NCBI GenBank assembly: GCA_036850595.1
Contig: CM072170.1
Location: forward strand, 11,810,303-11,874,302
Length of the DNA: 64,000 bases
Source of the DNA: Rhyacichthys aspro
Taxonomy: Eukaryota > Chordata > Actinopteri > Gobiiformes > Rhyacichthyidae
Direction: 5' to 3'
The position numbers and the translations under genes are program-made. Shown one piece after another: positions 13,760-25,800 of the stretch. Under the pieces are notes generated by a model. The model was given only the letters and a program-made list of their open reading frames with translations, was not told where the DNA came from and made no database searches. How positions within the stretch are numbered: the stretch's first letter is position 1; the number at the start of each line of letters is the position of its first letter.

Positions 13760-14590
13760 CTAATTAGCAGTTAACAGATGATGCGACAGAGACAGAAGGG
13801 AGAGAGCACGTTCTTGTGTACAGTAAAGCCTCGGCTGACTGATATCCAGTCTTTATGCCACCCAGGAGCTGTCATTTTGAGATTTTTTTTTTGTTCAGGT
13901 GAGAGATTTCCTCTTTTCCTTTGCACGCCTCAGATCAGGGTCGGCCTGATCTCACTTAAACTCTTAATAAGCCCTATTTCACGGCATGCGGCCAAGAGAT
14001 TAGATCTGACAGGGCAGGCGTGGGCTAGTCCTGAGACTACAGATCTACAGGCTAAGCTCCGGATTGGAAATGTTCCAAAGCCTGGCAATACTTTTTTTGG
14101 ATGTAGAGTGTATTTCCTGTACCGTGATACTAGCAGCATGATTGTGAGAAAATCCAAGTTCCCCTTTGACCAGCACACTACTTAATCCAACCTTTGCTCT
14201 AGTCCCCAGAGATACGGTTAAAGGCAAAAGTTTCACGGAACTTTCCCGCTGCCAGATGTTGGTGGAGTTTTTTTAAATGCTGACCTATCCCGCCGTTCTC
14301 ACAGCGCCCTAGAGCTGCCCTGCTGACTCCATGTAAGATGTGAGCTATTAGTTGAGCTCCAGCAGCATATAATTCATAGTCTGCATGAAGCTCAAATGTG
14401 TTGGTACAGTCCAGGGCTCGGGCAGGTGAAGTCGGCCTGCCATATGGCTTAGGGGAGCTTATTAGGCTCGGAGCAGAAAACACATTATCCACAGTGGACC
14501 GACGCCACTGAGGGATGATTTCCATTATGAAAGCCTTTAATTCCACTTGCAGGAGTGGGAAGGGCCGGCAGAAATGGAGTAAAAGCTTCA
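13760..14590. promoter_or_regulatory. Candidate conserved noncoding block
   Basis: About 830 bases of repeat-free, balanced-composition sequence stay open for more than 100 codons in two different frames on opposite strands. Neither translation resembles a known protein, and no splice or start context supports coding. Open frames on both strands with even composition are often seen in vertebrate conserved noncoding elements. Assignment is by texture only. Confidence 0.3.
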
Positions 14591-17281
14591 GGAGAGGGGC
14601 AGCCAGGTTACAGCTCGTCCTAGAAAAGAAGATACCTTTAAATCCAGTCTATGTCTGACTTTTAATGAGAGCTGTGTTTTCATTGCTTTAAACACAAATG
14701 TTGATATTCCTAATGATATATTAATTTGAGGAATATATAAGATAGCCACGATACTTTATGATTAGTCACTCTGCACAAGCAACTGTTGCATGCATACAGC
14801 ATTTTTTCATTATTCTGTATTTGAATAACTGATTCTCATTTTGTCTTTGAGGGATTTTTTCATCTTTTCATATTAGCTGAGCTTTTTAGGATCATTGTAA
14901 ACATGTTGTTTCGTTCTCTTTGCATTCTCACTCCAAGCAATTCACACCAGTATTTCGTTGGACCAATGTTTGCTTCTTTGGTCCACACTGGTGTTCAATT
15001 GTGCATTCATAACTCCCCCAAAAAATCACATTTCCAAAGAAAAAAGACATAAAGACAGTAATATCTGAGTGTATCCCTCAATTTCAACAATTTAGAATGA
15101 AAATGCTGATACTAGTTGCTGAATATCTCCTCTCACCCATGTTTTTGATCTATCTATACCAGCTCCATCCACCGGAACCAGACAGTAGATGGATTAGAAA
15201 CAAAAATATATCTGCAACCAAAGGAGAGAGTGTTTGCACTTGCAGCCATATCCACGGAGGCCCTCGGATGATAAACACTAATTTAACACCACACGAGGCA
15301 GGAGTGAAGTGTTGTTTTACCCCAACAGCTCTGCTATTTGTCTCCATCATCGGACACCTGTCATCTCTTTACCCGCTGTGTGGTATTTATTATTGTTGTG
15401 CTCCTCAACACGATAAGTCATGGCCATTTTCCCGCCTGTCAAACCTTATTGTAAAACTTATATATTGGAAAAATCAATCTTTAGAGTAAAAGGGGCTAAA
15501 GATGCTTGATGTTAAAATAATATGTACATACTGTCCCCTGGTGGGTAGGAGTATGAACTGCAAGTTTGAATGCTTATACCATTTGTCTTGGCATTTCTGA
15601 TATGCACAATCTTTTGCATCAATTTATCTTGGAAATGCAATTACACTTAACATTACTTGTTTACATCTATGTATATCTATATCTGTATTTTTGTTGTAGG
15701 GTAAGTTCAGTATTTTGTGAATGTGTTTCCGAGAGATTCTTCTGAATAGCTAATTTATTCTCTACAGTAGCTGACAGCACACTCCCAGTTTGGAGAAGCA
15801 GACAGGAGCCATGCCAGAAAGACTAAACCATAAACTGCTGTAGATAGGGCCAGTAAATATTTAATTGGAATCACATCACATTTAAAACACTGGATTACTT
15901 CAATGTTTAATGCCCCATAATATATTTTTCCAATTTCCATTTCCACAATAACGTTGAAACAGCTTTTTTTGCCAAAGTTCAGAGGTTGTATGAATGAATA
16001 CAAAAGAAAAACAGTCTTAGCTTAGCACTTGCAGCAATTGTAGTCCTAGAGAGCTTGTTAATAGTTTTAAGACTGGGCATGTCTGCTTAGACTGCTGCCC
16101 GTGTGACCATGCCTCAGCTAAATGGAAGAATGTTTATAAGATGCTCAAGAATATAATTTGTTTAAACTTGTTTATCTGTGTCTGGCATGGCTTCATGGTG
16201 CCTTAGAACTGTTTTTTTTAAATCATTTTTATGCCAGGTCAAACCACTCCATACAGTCTGCATGAAGCTTGAGAGCTAACAGCTAAGTGCCCAAATAAAA
16301 GCAAACAGAGACGTGTTTGTATTGGGTCCAACAAAGGACACACTACAGTATCGTACTTGAGGATTATGTTGTTTGCCGTGTCTGTTCTGAGAGGTGCTTT
16401 TTAGAAAATCCCCGACTGTTGTTTATGTAACCTGTAGATGTGAAGGGCTCTCCAGTTCTATATTGTACCATATTTCTATGTCTGGTGAAGGACCTAATTT
16501 CATTACATTTCCTATATTTATTTTACAATGACTATAATACATGAATACATTTTTAGGTGTGTTTTTCCTAAAGCTACCTGTAGTTATCTGTTTTAACCCC
16601 ATCTTTATGTGATGAATGGAATGAAATGACACCTTGGAGATTTGATTTGAAGAGATAATTAGCCCTGTCACCCGGTGTCGCTGTTGTTGCCTGGTAACCA
16701 TGCAGCCTGAGAACTCTGTCTGACCTATCCAACAGCTACAGTGTGCTGGCAAATCATCCTCTCAATGCCTCTTAAGGTTTTTATTAAAAAGAATCGCGGT
16801 ATGTTTTTGGGAGTTTTTTTTGACAGATTGCTCTTCTAACAGCGGGGTGCCTACATGAGGGATGAACCGATTAGAAGAACAGCAGGAGGCCACAAACACA
16901 AGCACATGAGGTCCCTGTTGTGGAGACTTACCTTTATGATTAATAAAGCTTTGTGGTTTCTCAGCTCTTCTTTTCTGATAAAAAGAGTGAAACAGAAAAT
17001 AGACAGCTATTGGCAACCACAAAAGAATCAGATTAACATATCACCTCATTAAATATTTGGGTACCACCCACTCCTTGGTGTGTATTACATGCCATACACA
17101 GTAAGGAGTATACTAAAAGGATATAGAACGTAAACAGGATTTTACAACTACTGAGGTCCAAACAAAGAGCTTGATAGGGACATTTAGTGTACAACACATA
17201 TTAAAACACATTTTCTGCTTAAACTGTATAATGTGTAGTTTAATATGTCAACAATTGGACAAGGCAGGTCCAAAGAAAATC
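14591..17281. other. Noncoding DNA, possible repeat fragment near 15.7 kb
   Basis: No coding gene is recognised. The stretch 15.69-15.93 kb contains the string CAGTTTGGAGAAGCAGACAG, which I associate with a dispersed teleost repeat, but no ends or target duplication are visible. The rest is AT-rich. Confidence 0.5.
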
Positions 17282-17289
17282 CCTTACAC

Positions 17290-17651
17290 CACACCTGTCA
17301 AACTTCAGGCTCAGGGGCCAAATGTGGCCCTTTGCAATATTTTTTGTGGCCCTCCAATACATTTAGATGGTGGTATTTTTGGCACTAGGTTTTAATTGGA
17401 TTGGAACAGGTTTTTAATGGATTTGATCAAATCCAACTAAAAACCCAACTAAAACCTGTTCAAATACAATTAAAGCCTTTTCAAATACATCTTAAACCTG
17501 TTCAAATCAAATTAAAACCTGTTCAAATCTGACTAAAACCTGTTTAAAAGGAGGAAATAAATGTAAGCTTCCAAATGTCACCACCTTCAGCTTCTGAATG
17601 TGTTCTTATTAACTATTGTGACCCCTCACCACTTTGAGTTTGACACCACTG
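17290..17651. mobile_element. Non-autonomous hAT element (MITE), 362 bp
   Basis: The ends are imperfect inverted repeats sharing CA....TGTCAAACT, followed on the left by GGGGCC and GTGGCCC words typical of a widespread vertebrate hAT family. A perfect 8-bp direct repeat, CCTTACAC, flanks it at 17282-17289 and 17652-17659. The interior holds a 16-bp perfect palindrome (17419-17434) and a 21-bp tandem repeat (17450-17551). It has no transposase coding capacity. Confidence 0.88.
17450..17551. repeat. 21-bp tandem repeat inside hAT MITE
   Basis: Four full units of 21 bp (17450-17470, 17471-17491, 17492-17512, 17513-17533) and one partial unit follow the pattern TAAAACCTGTTCAAATNNNNN. The five variable bases at each unit end differ, while the 16-bp core is nearly constant. 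An inverted version of the core (ACAGGTTTTTAAT) lies just upstream across the palindrome GGATTTGATCAAATCC. Confidence 0.9.
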
Positions 17652-17659
17652 CCTTACAC

Positions 17660-18850
17660 TAACTTGAACTTGGGGAAAAAAGGGCCACAGCTCACCTGCA
17701 AAGCAATAAAACACATGTATAGACACATATAGATACTATATTAATAAATATGTCTAGTCATAGTGATATAACATTTCATGTAAATTAAGCAAGTGAATTC
17801 TTTTTTCCTGTAAATGATAAATATTATTCATATACAAATAAAATGGCCTTGTTCAGACTCTGTAGGATATCTGTACAGTGTACTAAAACTGCACTTATTT
17901 CTCACTATTATGCAACTAATTGCATTTGACCTGTAGTACAGTAAAAAAGAGGAGGTAGTGAAATATTGTAGTGAGAGTCAAAATATTTGAAGATGGAAGC
18001 AACTCATTGTAAAACCTTTGAGCATCAGTGCTCAGTACAATACAACACTTAACCACCTATAATAGTCTTAATATATATCCTTATAGCAAATTTGAATGTA
18101 ATATTTAAAAACAAACTATCAAAGACAAATCCAGACTCAAAGTGCAAGAAGACTTTGAAAAGCTTGCTGCTCCATTTCTGCCATTGATATTGGTGATACT
18201 GTTCGAACATGATGACTTTGTTCTGAAAACTGTGTTTCATGGTAATTTAAAGTGACATAGAACTTTTGCACAGTAGCTGTCCTGAAGGCCAACAACTACA
18301 ATAACAGACATGTAAAAACGTTAGTAGCAGTACAGTAGACCAATGCAATCATTTGATGTACTTTTTTGCATCCAGAGTAGGCTACATTCTTCACAATGGC
18401 TTTTAAACTTTTATTACTAAGAGTTATTGGTTCTCCCTGGCACAGTAATAGCAATATTTTGTGGCTCTGTGCTTACCTGTGTTTTCACAGTGACACACAA
18501 AGCCCAAACTATACATCAACAACAAAATCCATGACATTGCAGTTGTAAACGTCCATGGCTTTAGTCTTATTTATCCAGCAGATGGCAGTATACATTCTGT
18601 TTCACTATTAATTGTTGACGTAACATGTGTTTAATACTTTTATTTTTGGTCATTGTGAAATATATACTATAAGCTATAGCCTATCTTAAAGTTTTTGAGA
18701 GTTAGATAATAAACAAAGGCCGTAAAACATCACAATTTGTTTTTATTTTTGTCCTACAAAATCAACAAATCAATTGTTATTACGTTTGATGAGAAAAGAG
18801 TTGAGCTGTACATTTATTTAAAGTCTTTTATAAAAACGAGCAGCCGTTTT
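17660..18850. other. Upstream flank of fkbp3, nothing recognised
   Basis: This is AT-rich noncoding DNA between the MITE and the fkbp3 promoter. No gene, repeat or conserved motif array was recognised. Confidence 0.6.
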
Positions 18851-18915
18851 ACCGCCGCGACTTCTTCTCGGGAAGGTCAAAGTTCAGGAGTGTGCTGTTC
18901 AAAATGGCGGCCGAG
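18841..18915 (+). promoter_or_regulatory. fkbp3: fkbp3 promoter/5' UTR with YY1-type site
   Basis: The sequence turns GC-rich just ahead of the gene (CCGCCGCGACTTC). The start codon lies inside AAAATGGCGGCC, which matches the YY1 consensus (AANATGGCGGC) found just downstream of the start site of many TATA-less housekeeping genes. No TATA box is seen at a fitting distance. The exact transcription start is not determined. Confidence 0.5.
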
Positions 18916-20288
18916 CCAGTACGAGAGTGGAGCGATGAGCAGCTCAATAGTGATGATTTGCCCAAAAAAGACATTATAAAGTTCCTTCAGGACAATGCAG
19001 CCCACTCGGTATGTTTCCACGCTGAGTCTGACTTTGAATGGCTGCATGTTACAGATTTAATGTCCCCATAAAAGTGCAGGAGGCTTAATGTTATGGTGCG
19101 TAGCTAAAGATGCAAACTTACCCATATGGATGAATGAATGGCAGCAGGCGCTAGTATTAAAATGTATGGTGCTTCACAACAGACAATTGTTACATCCCAA
19201 AGTCCCAACTCATTATTCACGGTCATTTCTATGAACAGCCTTTCTCTTATTTTTCTCCTTCAAATTTTCTGCAGTTTCTTAATGAGCACAAATTGTTGGG
19301 AAACATAAAGAACGTTGCTAAAACGGCAAAGAAAGAGCAGCTGATCATCGCCTACAATCAGCTCTTCGAGAATAAAGTAAGTGACCAAATCTCCTCTGTA
19401 TAAATATCCTTGTTTTAATGTAAACCCTGTGTTTTTTCAGAGGTTTAAAGGTACAGATCCAGTCGAGGATGTGACAGAGCAGGTTAAAGCTGTAAAAGTA
19501 GAGGATAAGCCCAAAGAAGTCAAAACAGAGGTTGTGGATGAGGTATGAATCAATAATGCTAAACTTCCATTTGAATACTGTGCACTTCTGCTATTTAGAT
19601 ATTGTTTTTGTGGATTTATGCATGATTTCTGTCCCAGGGTCCACCAAAGTTCACAAAGGCAGTGTTAAAGAAAGGTGACAAGACTAATTTCCCAAAAAAA
19701 GGTGAGACTGTGAGCTGCTGGTACACAGGTACACTTGAGGATGGGACTGTCTTTGACACCAACATCCCCGCAGGTAAGGAAGCTCAACTCAGTCAAATAC
19801 AATAATCTCAAATTTATTTTACATGTAGATATAGCAACTTTTACGGTCTATCTTTGTTTCTGACATACATATTGAACCATCAGGTGCCAAAAAGAAAAAG
19901 CAAACAAAACCACTGAGCTTCAAAGTTGGCATGGGCAGAGTCATCAGAGGAGTAAGCCACTGCTTTTACACACTATATACAAAACTAATGTGCCGTTTAT
20001 CATAGTAAACATATACTTAATGCCTGCTTTTGTTCCCGACAGTGGGACGAAGCTCTGTTAACAATGAGCAAGGGTGAACAGGCCCGAGTGGAGATCGAAC
20101 CGGAGTGGGCCTATGGAAAGAAGGGGCTCCCTGATTCCAAGTATCCTTTACCTTTCAGACTGTTATTTTCTATTTGCATGAAGACAATTCAATTATTTAG
20201 TTGCCTTGCTTTTCTTAACTCCATCTTTACCAGAGTACCACCCAACGCAAAGCTCATCTTTGAGATAGAGCTGGTATCTGTGGATTAA
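18904..20288 (+). CDS. fkbp3: FKBP3 (FKBP25) nuclear prolyl isomerase
   Basis: Seven exons: 18904-19008, 19275-19376, 19441-19542, 19638-19773, 19884-19951, 20043-20140 and 20234-20288. They join in phase to a 221-residue protein (human about 224). It is a nuclear peptidyl-prolyl cis-trans isomerase that binds rapamycin/FK506, nucleic acids and chromatin factors. Residues 1 to about 74 form the basic tilted helix bundle (LPKKDIIKFLQ, LLGNIKNVAKTA), followed by an acidic/lysine linker. The FKBP domain spans about 107-221, with pocket residues Tyr132, Phe142, Asp143, Val168, Ile169, Trp172, Tyr195 and Phe213 all present. The family's lysine-rich loop (AKKKKQTKP, 150-158) is kept. Introns 1-5 are GT-AG of about 64-266 bp; intron 6 is U12-type. 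Start chosen by homology and the YY1/ATGGCGGC context. It faces fau tail to tail. Confidence 0.97.
20141..20233 (+). other. fkbp3: U12-type (minor spliceosome) intron of fkbp3
   Basis: The 93-bp intron 6 begins GTATCCTTT, an exact match to the U12-dependent 5' splice site. It contains TTTCTTAAC at 20211-20219, one mismatch from the U12 branch consensus TTCCTTAAC. The likely branch A is at 20218, 15 bases from the CAG acceptor ending at 20233, which is the tight spacing typical of this class. It splits codon 204 (Lys) in phase 2. Splicing here exactly restores the conserved residues DSK-VPPNAKL. The length is divisible by three and has no in-frame stop. Confidence 0.9.
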
Positions 20289-20443
20289 TTGGTGCCTTGC
20301 TTCTATGACCCTTTTCAGAACAGCTGCACTTAAATACTGACATGTTTTTTGGAAGTTTGCAAGTTATGTTTTTGTCAATATGGCAGGGCAAGGTTTGATA
20401 GTGTCAGAAGTGTACATATGATTTTTTTTGCATGTTAATGACA

Positions 20444-20449
20444 AATAAA
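20444..20449 (+). terminator. fkbp3: fkbp3 poly(A) signal AATAAA
   Basis: A canonical AATAAA lies about 155 bases past the fkbp3 stop codon and is followed within 20 bases by TTGAGTTC and further T-rich sequence. It gives a short 3' UTR of roughly 180 bases. Confidence 0.8.
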
Positions 20450-20629
20450 CCTACTTGAGTTCAATGATGCATTGTTTTTCATCTCTACTACAACTATTAG
20501 GATTGTGCTAATGTACTATGTTAACCATTATTAGCTTGTCTCCCAGAATGAGAAAAAAAAAGTCTTTGCAATGTTTTTGATTGCACAATGACATACGCCT
20601 TTTGTCCAAGCCAAAATTTTTTATTCTGT

Positions 20630-20635
20630 ATGACA
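20630..20635 (-). terminator. fau: fau poly(A) signal AATAAA
   Basis: On the minus strand AATAAA lies about 53 bases past the fau stop codon. The resulting 3' UTR is very short, as usual for ribosomal protein mRNAs. The signals of fkbp3 and fau lie about 180 bp apart, so the two transcripts end close together without obvious overlap. Confidence 0.8.
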
Positions 20636-20688
20636 GGATAACATTTAACTCGGTAAAAATTAGGTGGTCATCAAACTAGACTGAACAC

Positions 20689-21536
<848 letters not shown>

Positions 21537-21952
21537 CTTGATGCTGAGAATGAGAAGTTTGAACCACGAGTTAAGTTATGTTGACTGGCGCTACTGCGGA
21601 AACGCCATACAGCTCTGTCAACACTCGCCGAATACGCCGCTATTCGGCGTTTGGTGAAATACAAAGATAATGGGATGTATACTTCTGTGTTAAAACAGAC
21701 CAGATAAACACCTTGATGTTCCGGTATAAAGGAAACTAAGCCCTATTCGTCACTGGCTTCTAACATGCTAGCTTTACTAGCCACATGGGGCACGCGTTAC
21801 AACAAATACCGTAATAATGCAGAAAACCTCAAAATAATATTTCAAATAAAGCAAACTGTGTTGTAAGTGACGGATAAAGGCCAAAACCGTGGATCTACGT
21901 ATAACAACGGTTCACAGAAACCGTTTTTTTAATGTATTTGAATAGGCCTTAC

Positions 21953-21993
21953 CTCGTTTGATGCTAGTCGTTCAACGGTTAGCATAAAAAGGG
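21953..21993 (-). promoter_or_regulatory. fau: fau noncoding exon 1 with TOP-type start
   Basis: On the minus strand the sequence CCCTTTTTATGC (starting near 21993) is a C followed by pyrimidines, as expected for a 5' terminal oligopyrimidine (TOP) start of a translation-machinery gene. The exon runs to the donor GTAAGG at 21952. TOP mRNAs are controlled through mTORC1 and LARP1. The start is inferred, not mapped. An ATG follows only about nine bases from the predicted cap. Confidence 0.6.
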
Positions 21994-21999
21994 CTGTTT

Positions 22000-22250
22000 T
22001 CAGGTCTGTACTGCGCATGTCCAAGCTTACGTAGGCACATGGAGACGTGAGCACGCCCACAGCGCCATGTGAGGCACGCATAATGGTTCAGAGTCCATTT
22101 GATCTTTCGTAACGGTGTTGGGAATTTACAAGCCACAAACCCGCACCAATGTTTCGTTGATAGATCCATAAGCGGTAGGAAATGCCTTTTTAAACGAAAA
22201 GTGATTAAGTCCTAGCTTACTCTTTATACCACTGTTTAGGTATAAATATC
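22000..22250. other. fau upstream region
   Basis: This short spacer lies between the fau start and the prpf39 3' end. It has a CATGCGCAGT word (NRF1 half-site-like) about 20 bases upstream of the predicted fau start and is otherwise featureless. Confidence 0.4.
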
Positions 22251-22271
22251 AAATGTATCAAACAGCTTCAG

Positions 22272-22868
22272 TTTATTGGTCCAACTGTTTATTTTCATTG
22301 AACTTCAACTCTAAATGTAAAAATAAAATAAAACAATTCTCACAAGATACCAATATCTTTATTATGAAATCAAGTCAACATAAAAAACAAACTCTTCATT
22401 TTCTTTCTGGAAACAACTGTGAAATATTAAAAGTCATTCAAATTTTGATGAGGAAACATGACAGTGAGCATCTGTGAATGCCGTTTTTACAAATTTAAAC
22501 CTCTAACACAAAGAAAGAGACCAAACTAAGCCATCCAATCTAAATGAAATTCACACAGGGAAAAAAATAAACCTGCCCTTACGATTATCACATGCATTAA
22601 ACAACTCAAAAAGTAATTACTGTTTGAGATGAATGAAGCATTAAGAGTTTTGTACAACACAACTGATCAACAGGATGTCGAAGGAGCGTCAAGTGTATTA
22701 CAATTCAAACAGCTAAATGTAATTCAACAGATCACACAGCCTTTAATGTAAGATGAAAAATACACTTGACATTACTTGACAGCCTGTTAATGTATCTCTG
22801 TCAAGTTAAAAAGGCAGGTCAGAAAGGATGCTTTTATTTGAGTCTCCTTCACATCAGGAGTCTGTCCA
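22272..22868 (-). other. prpf39: prpf39 3' UTR with alternative poly(A) signals
   Basis: Minus-strand AATAAA signals lie at 22833-22838, 22359-22364, 22288-22293 and 22272-22277. The first is only about 30 bases past the stop codon, so the three distal signals are the likelier ends and would give a 3' UTR of roughly 500-600 bases. Which signal is used cannot be told from the sequence. Confidence 0.55.
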
Positions 22869-25800
22869 TCATGTTGGAGGAGGAGGGTAGTACTGGTTAT
22901 ACTGGCCGTACTGGTTGTATTGTCCCCAAGAGTTCTGACCCCAACCACCGTACTGCTGCTTAAGAGACGAGAGAGAAGTCAGTGACAAGGTTCAGCTTCT
23001 TTAATTAGTCAAGCACACAGACAAAATAGAAACCAAAGAACCCACCTGGTACCAGTTGTAATTGTATGCCGAATTGTTTGCCTGCATGTCTGTCATGTTG
23101 GTTGCTGCAGCGGCTGTACCATCGTCCACACGCTGTTTCTTAGAATCTGGTTCCTGAGAGCTGCAGGTCAAGAGAAAAAATGTATTGCGTTATCAAAATG
23201 CAATACTACAATAAATGGATAAACTAGACAAGTGACCACAAGCATTATATTTCCCCCCATTCAATGTGATAGAGTTTAATTCATCTGCACAACAGTAGGA
23301 ATCTATGCAATCCAATAACAAAACTTATAGACTCTTCTTTGGGGGACATTACAAGCTTAAATTGAACTGCATTCTTAATTATGTTTTTGTATTTATGCTG
23401 TGTTTGGGTTCACTCCAAAGAATTGGCCACGTTTAGACAAAAATATTTATATTTGTGAACACAGAGAAAGTCACTCACCTGTCATACCCATTCTCAGCCT
23501 TCCTTTTTGCTGGCTCACTTTCATCCTTCAGTCTCTGGTGCTCTTCATGTGCAACTACCAGCCTATAAAAGGTGAAATGACAGAATGTAATAACTTGCAA
23601 GAAACATTTAATATATACTTTTTAAAATATATTAATTTACTTTTAACAAAATTGCATCCAACTTACACAATGATGTCTGTTCCAAAGTCTTCAAGGAACT
23701 CAACCTTGCGTTGAGCAAAGAGAAGTCGGGATTCAAGTGCTAGTGGGCTCCTCAGGGCTCGGTCGAAACAAGCCAATATTTCCGCTTGATTCTGCATCAC
23801 ATCTCCACTGTATTCCAGCTCCAAAAGGTTCAGATACAATTTTGGACATGTCTGTAACAAAACAGACAAAATACATCAGACAAAGCTCAATCATCTTTTG
23901 AGCAAATCTTCATTTCCATGAGCATCTCTTACTGGATCTCTCTCAATGGCATCCAGTAGTACTGTCTTGGCCTTGCTCACACTTTTCTGCACCTTCATAA
24001 ACTGTCGAGCCAACTTCACAGCATAAAATGACGCCTCATTAGAAGTTTTTGCCGTCTCTAAAGCCTCCCTCAACAAGGCTTCAGCTTCTTCCATCCTACC
24101 GTGGCGACGCTCCAAGCTGACCCTCCGAAGACGCACCATGGCCAATCCTGGTACTGCCACCTCCAGGGACTTCAAGATACTACGTGCCTCATCTACGCTG
24201 CCTGTTTGAAGAAAGTCAATATTCTGATTATGACTAAAGCCAAATACGATCTGTTCTGTTTTTTTTCCTGTATTGGATTTATATGTTTATGTGTTTATGT
24301 GAATCACACACCTTGCTGCTCTTCGAAAGCTGCCCAGAGCAGGTGGATGGCTGGTTTCTTGGGTAGATGAACAGTACACGCCTTCTTGTAGACATGCCTC
24401 ACACCGTCAGTACTGTAGCCTTCTAGATATTTTGCATACTTCAGAGCGAAAGAGGAAAGGAAATAAGAAGGAATGCAGAGGTAGAGAGAAAGAACAGGAA
24501 AGGAAAGAAAAAAAAAGAAACAATACACTTAAAGCTACAATTTGAGTTAGCAGGAAACAGTGAATTCTTCATAGACAAGATCGATCTTAGAAATTTTCTG
24601 TGTAAACCCATCAGCACCTTCATGGAACCAATTAGATAAGATTCTGTAAGGTAGTGGGAGACGAGGAAGATGCAACGTAGTAGTTGGCAAATGCTGCAGT
24701 CAAATCTTGTGTGGCAAGCTGGCCATCCCCTAATACAACAGATACAGTCACATATCAACGTTACACGCAAAGAGAGTGCAGGACGTTTTACTGTGTCGTT
24801 GTGATATCATCGTTGATGGGGAAGTGCAGGGAGTCAGCTTGAGTGAGGGCAAAGGTTAGCGGTTACGTTACCTTAATCCAGAAATCCTCGTAGAGGGCGC
24901 AGGCGATGAGACATCTTTCAAAAAGAACCACTGCACGCTCAGGAGTGCCATTTTCAATCTCAAAGTCCAGATACTCCCTCCAGTTGTTGAGCTGAGTCTT
25001 CTCTAAGGCTTTGACGTGAAAGTACGGTCTTTTAATCTAAAGAGACAGATCAAGTATTTAGTAGTCAGTTAAGGACAAGCTGAAGAGCATTCTGTTTAAC
25101 AGTGCTATGGAGAACAGCCACATACCGCTTCCTCAAACGCCCAGCGCTTGCTAACTTCATGTTCGTTGTGGTTGAAGATTTCCTGTCGAACCTCAATCAC
25201 CTTGTGGCGCATGTTCTCGATCTCCGTCACTCTCTACACAAACACACAAGAAAGAAACATGGTCACTGCCTTTATAATTGTTAACCATATAACTTTCTCC
25301 ACTTGCAAAAACTGCTCGTCTTGCAGCCAAGGGTGTACATCACCATAAGCGTGCAAAGGACAAGCTTGAAGAGGGAGGGGCAAATATGCAACCTGCATAT
25401 CGGCTTCTGGGTGCAGGTGCTGGTGTCAATAAGCCTCGATTGAGTCCCTGACAGGTTGCCAGCTTGACTCCTTCTGGCATTCAGTGCCTGGCTGCTGACA
25501 TAAAGACATCTCTTCAAACCTTAAATCTTTCCATTTGATCTTTTAAAGACAAGCTCCTGCACATCCTTCCAAGCACTATTTTAAGTCTTTTTTGCTGAAT
25601 TCTGTTTATTGATCTTTACCTTTGCAGGGTCTGCCAGGTCTTCAGTGCCAGGTGGTAGCTCCTCTTGAGGGACAGCTGATTCTCCATCTTCACCAACCAT
25701 GGCAGACAGGTTGGCTTTTGAGAGTTCCACTCTCAGCTGAACAAACTCCTCTTCTGACAGGAAGTGTTTGGGGTGGTTGTTTTGCACATGCTCTTTGAAC

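Noticed and set aside
14199..14546. 115-codon minus-strand open frame as a coding exon
   Set aside because: No protein resemblance or splice sites; treated as possible conserved noncoding DNA instead.
20064..20288. Single open frame reading through the end of fkbp3
   Set aside because: It includes the 93-bp U12 intron; splicing restores the conserved family sequence exactly, so it is not a separate gene.
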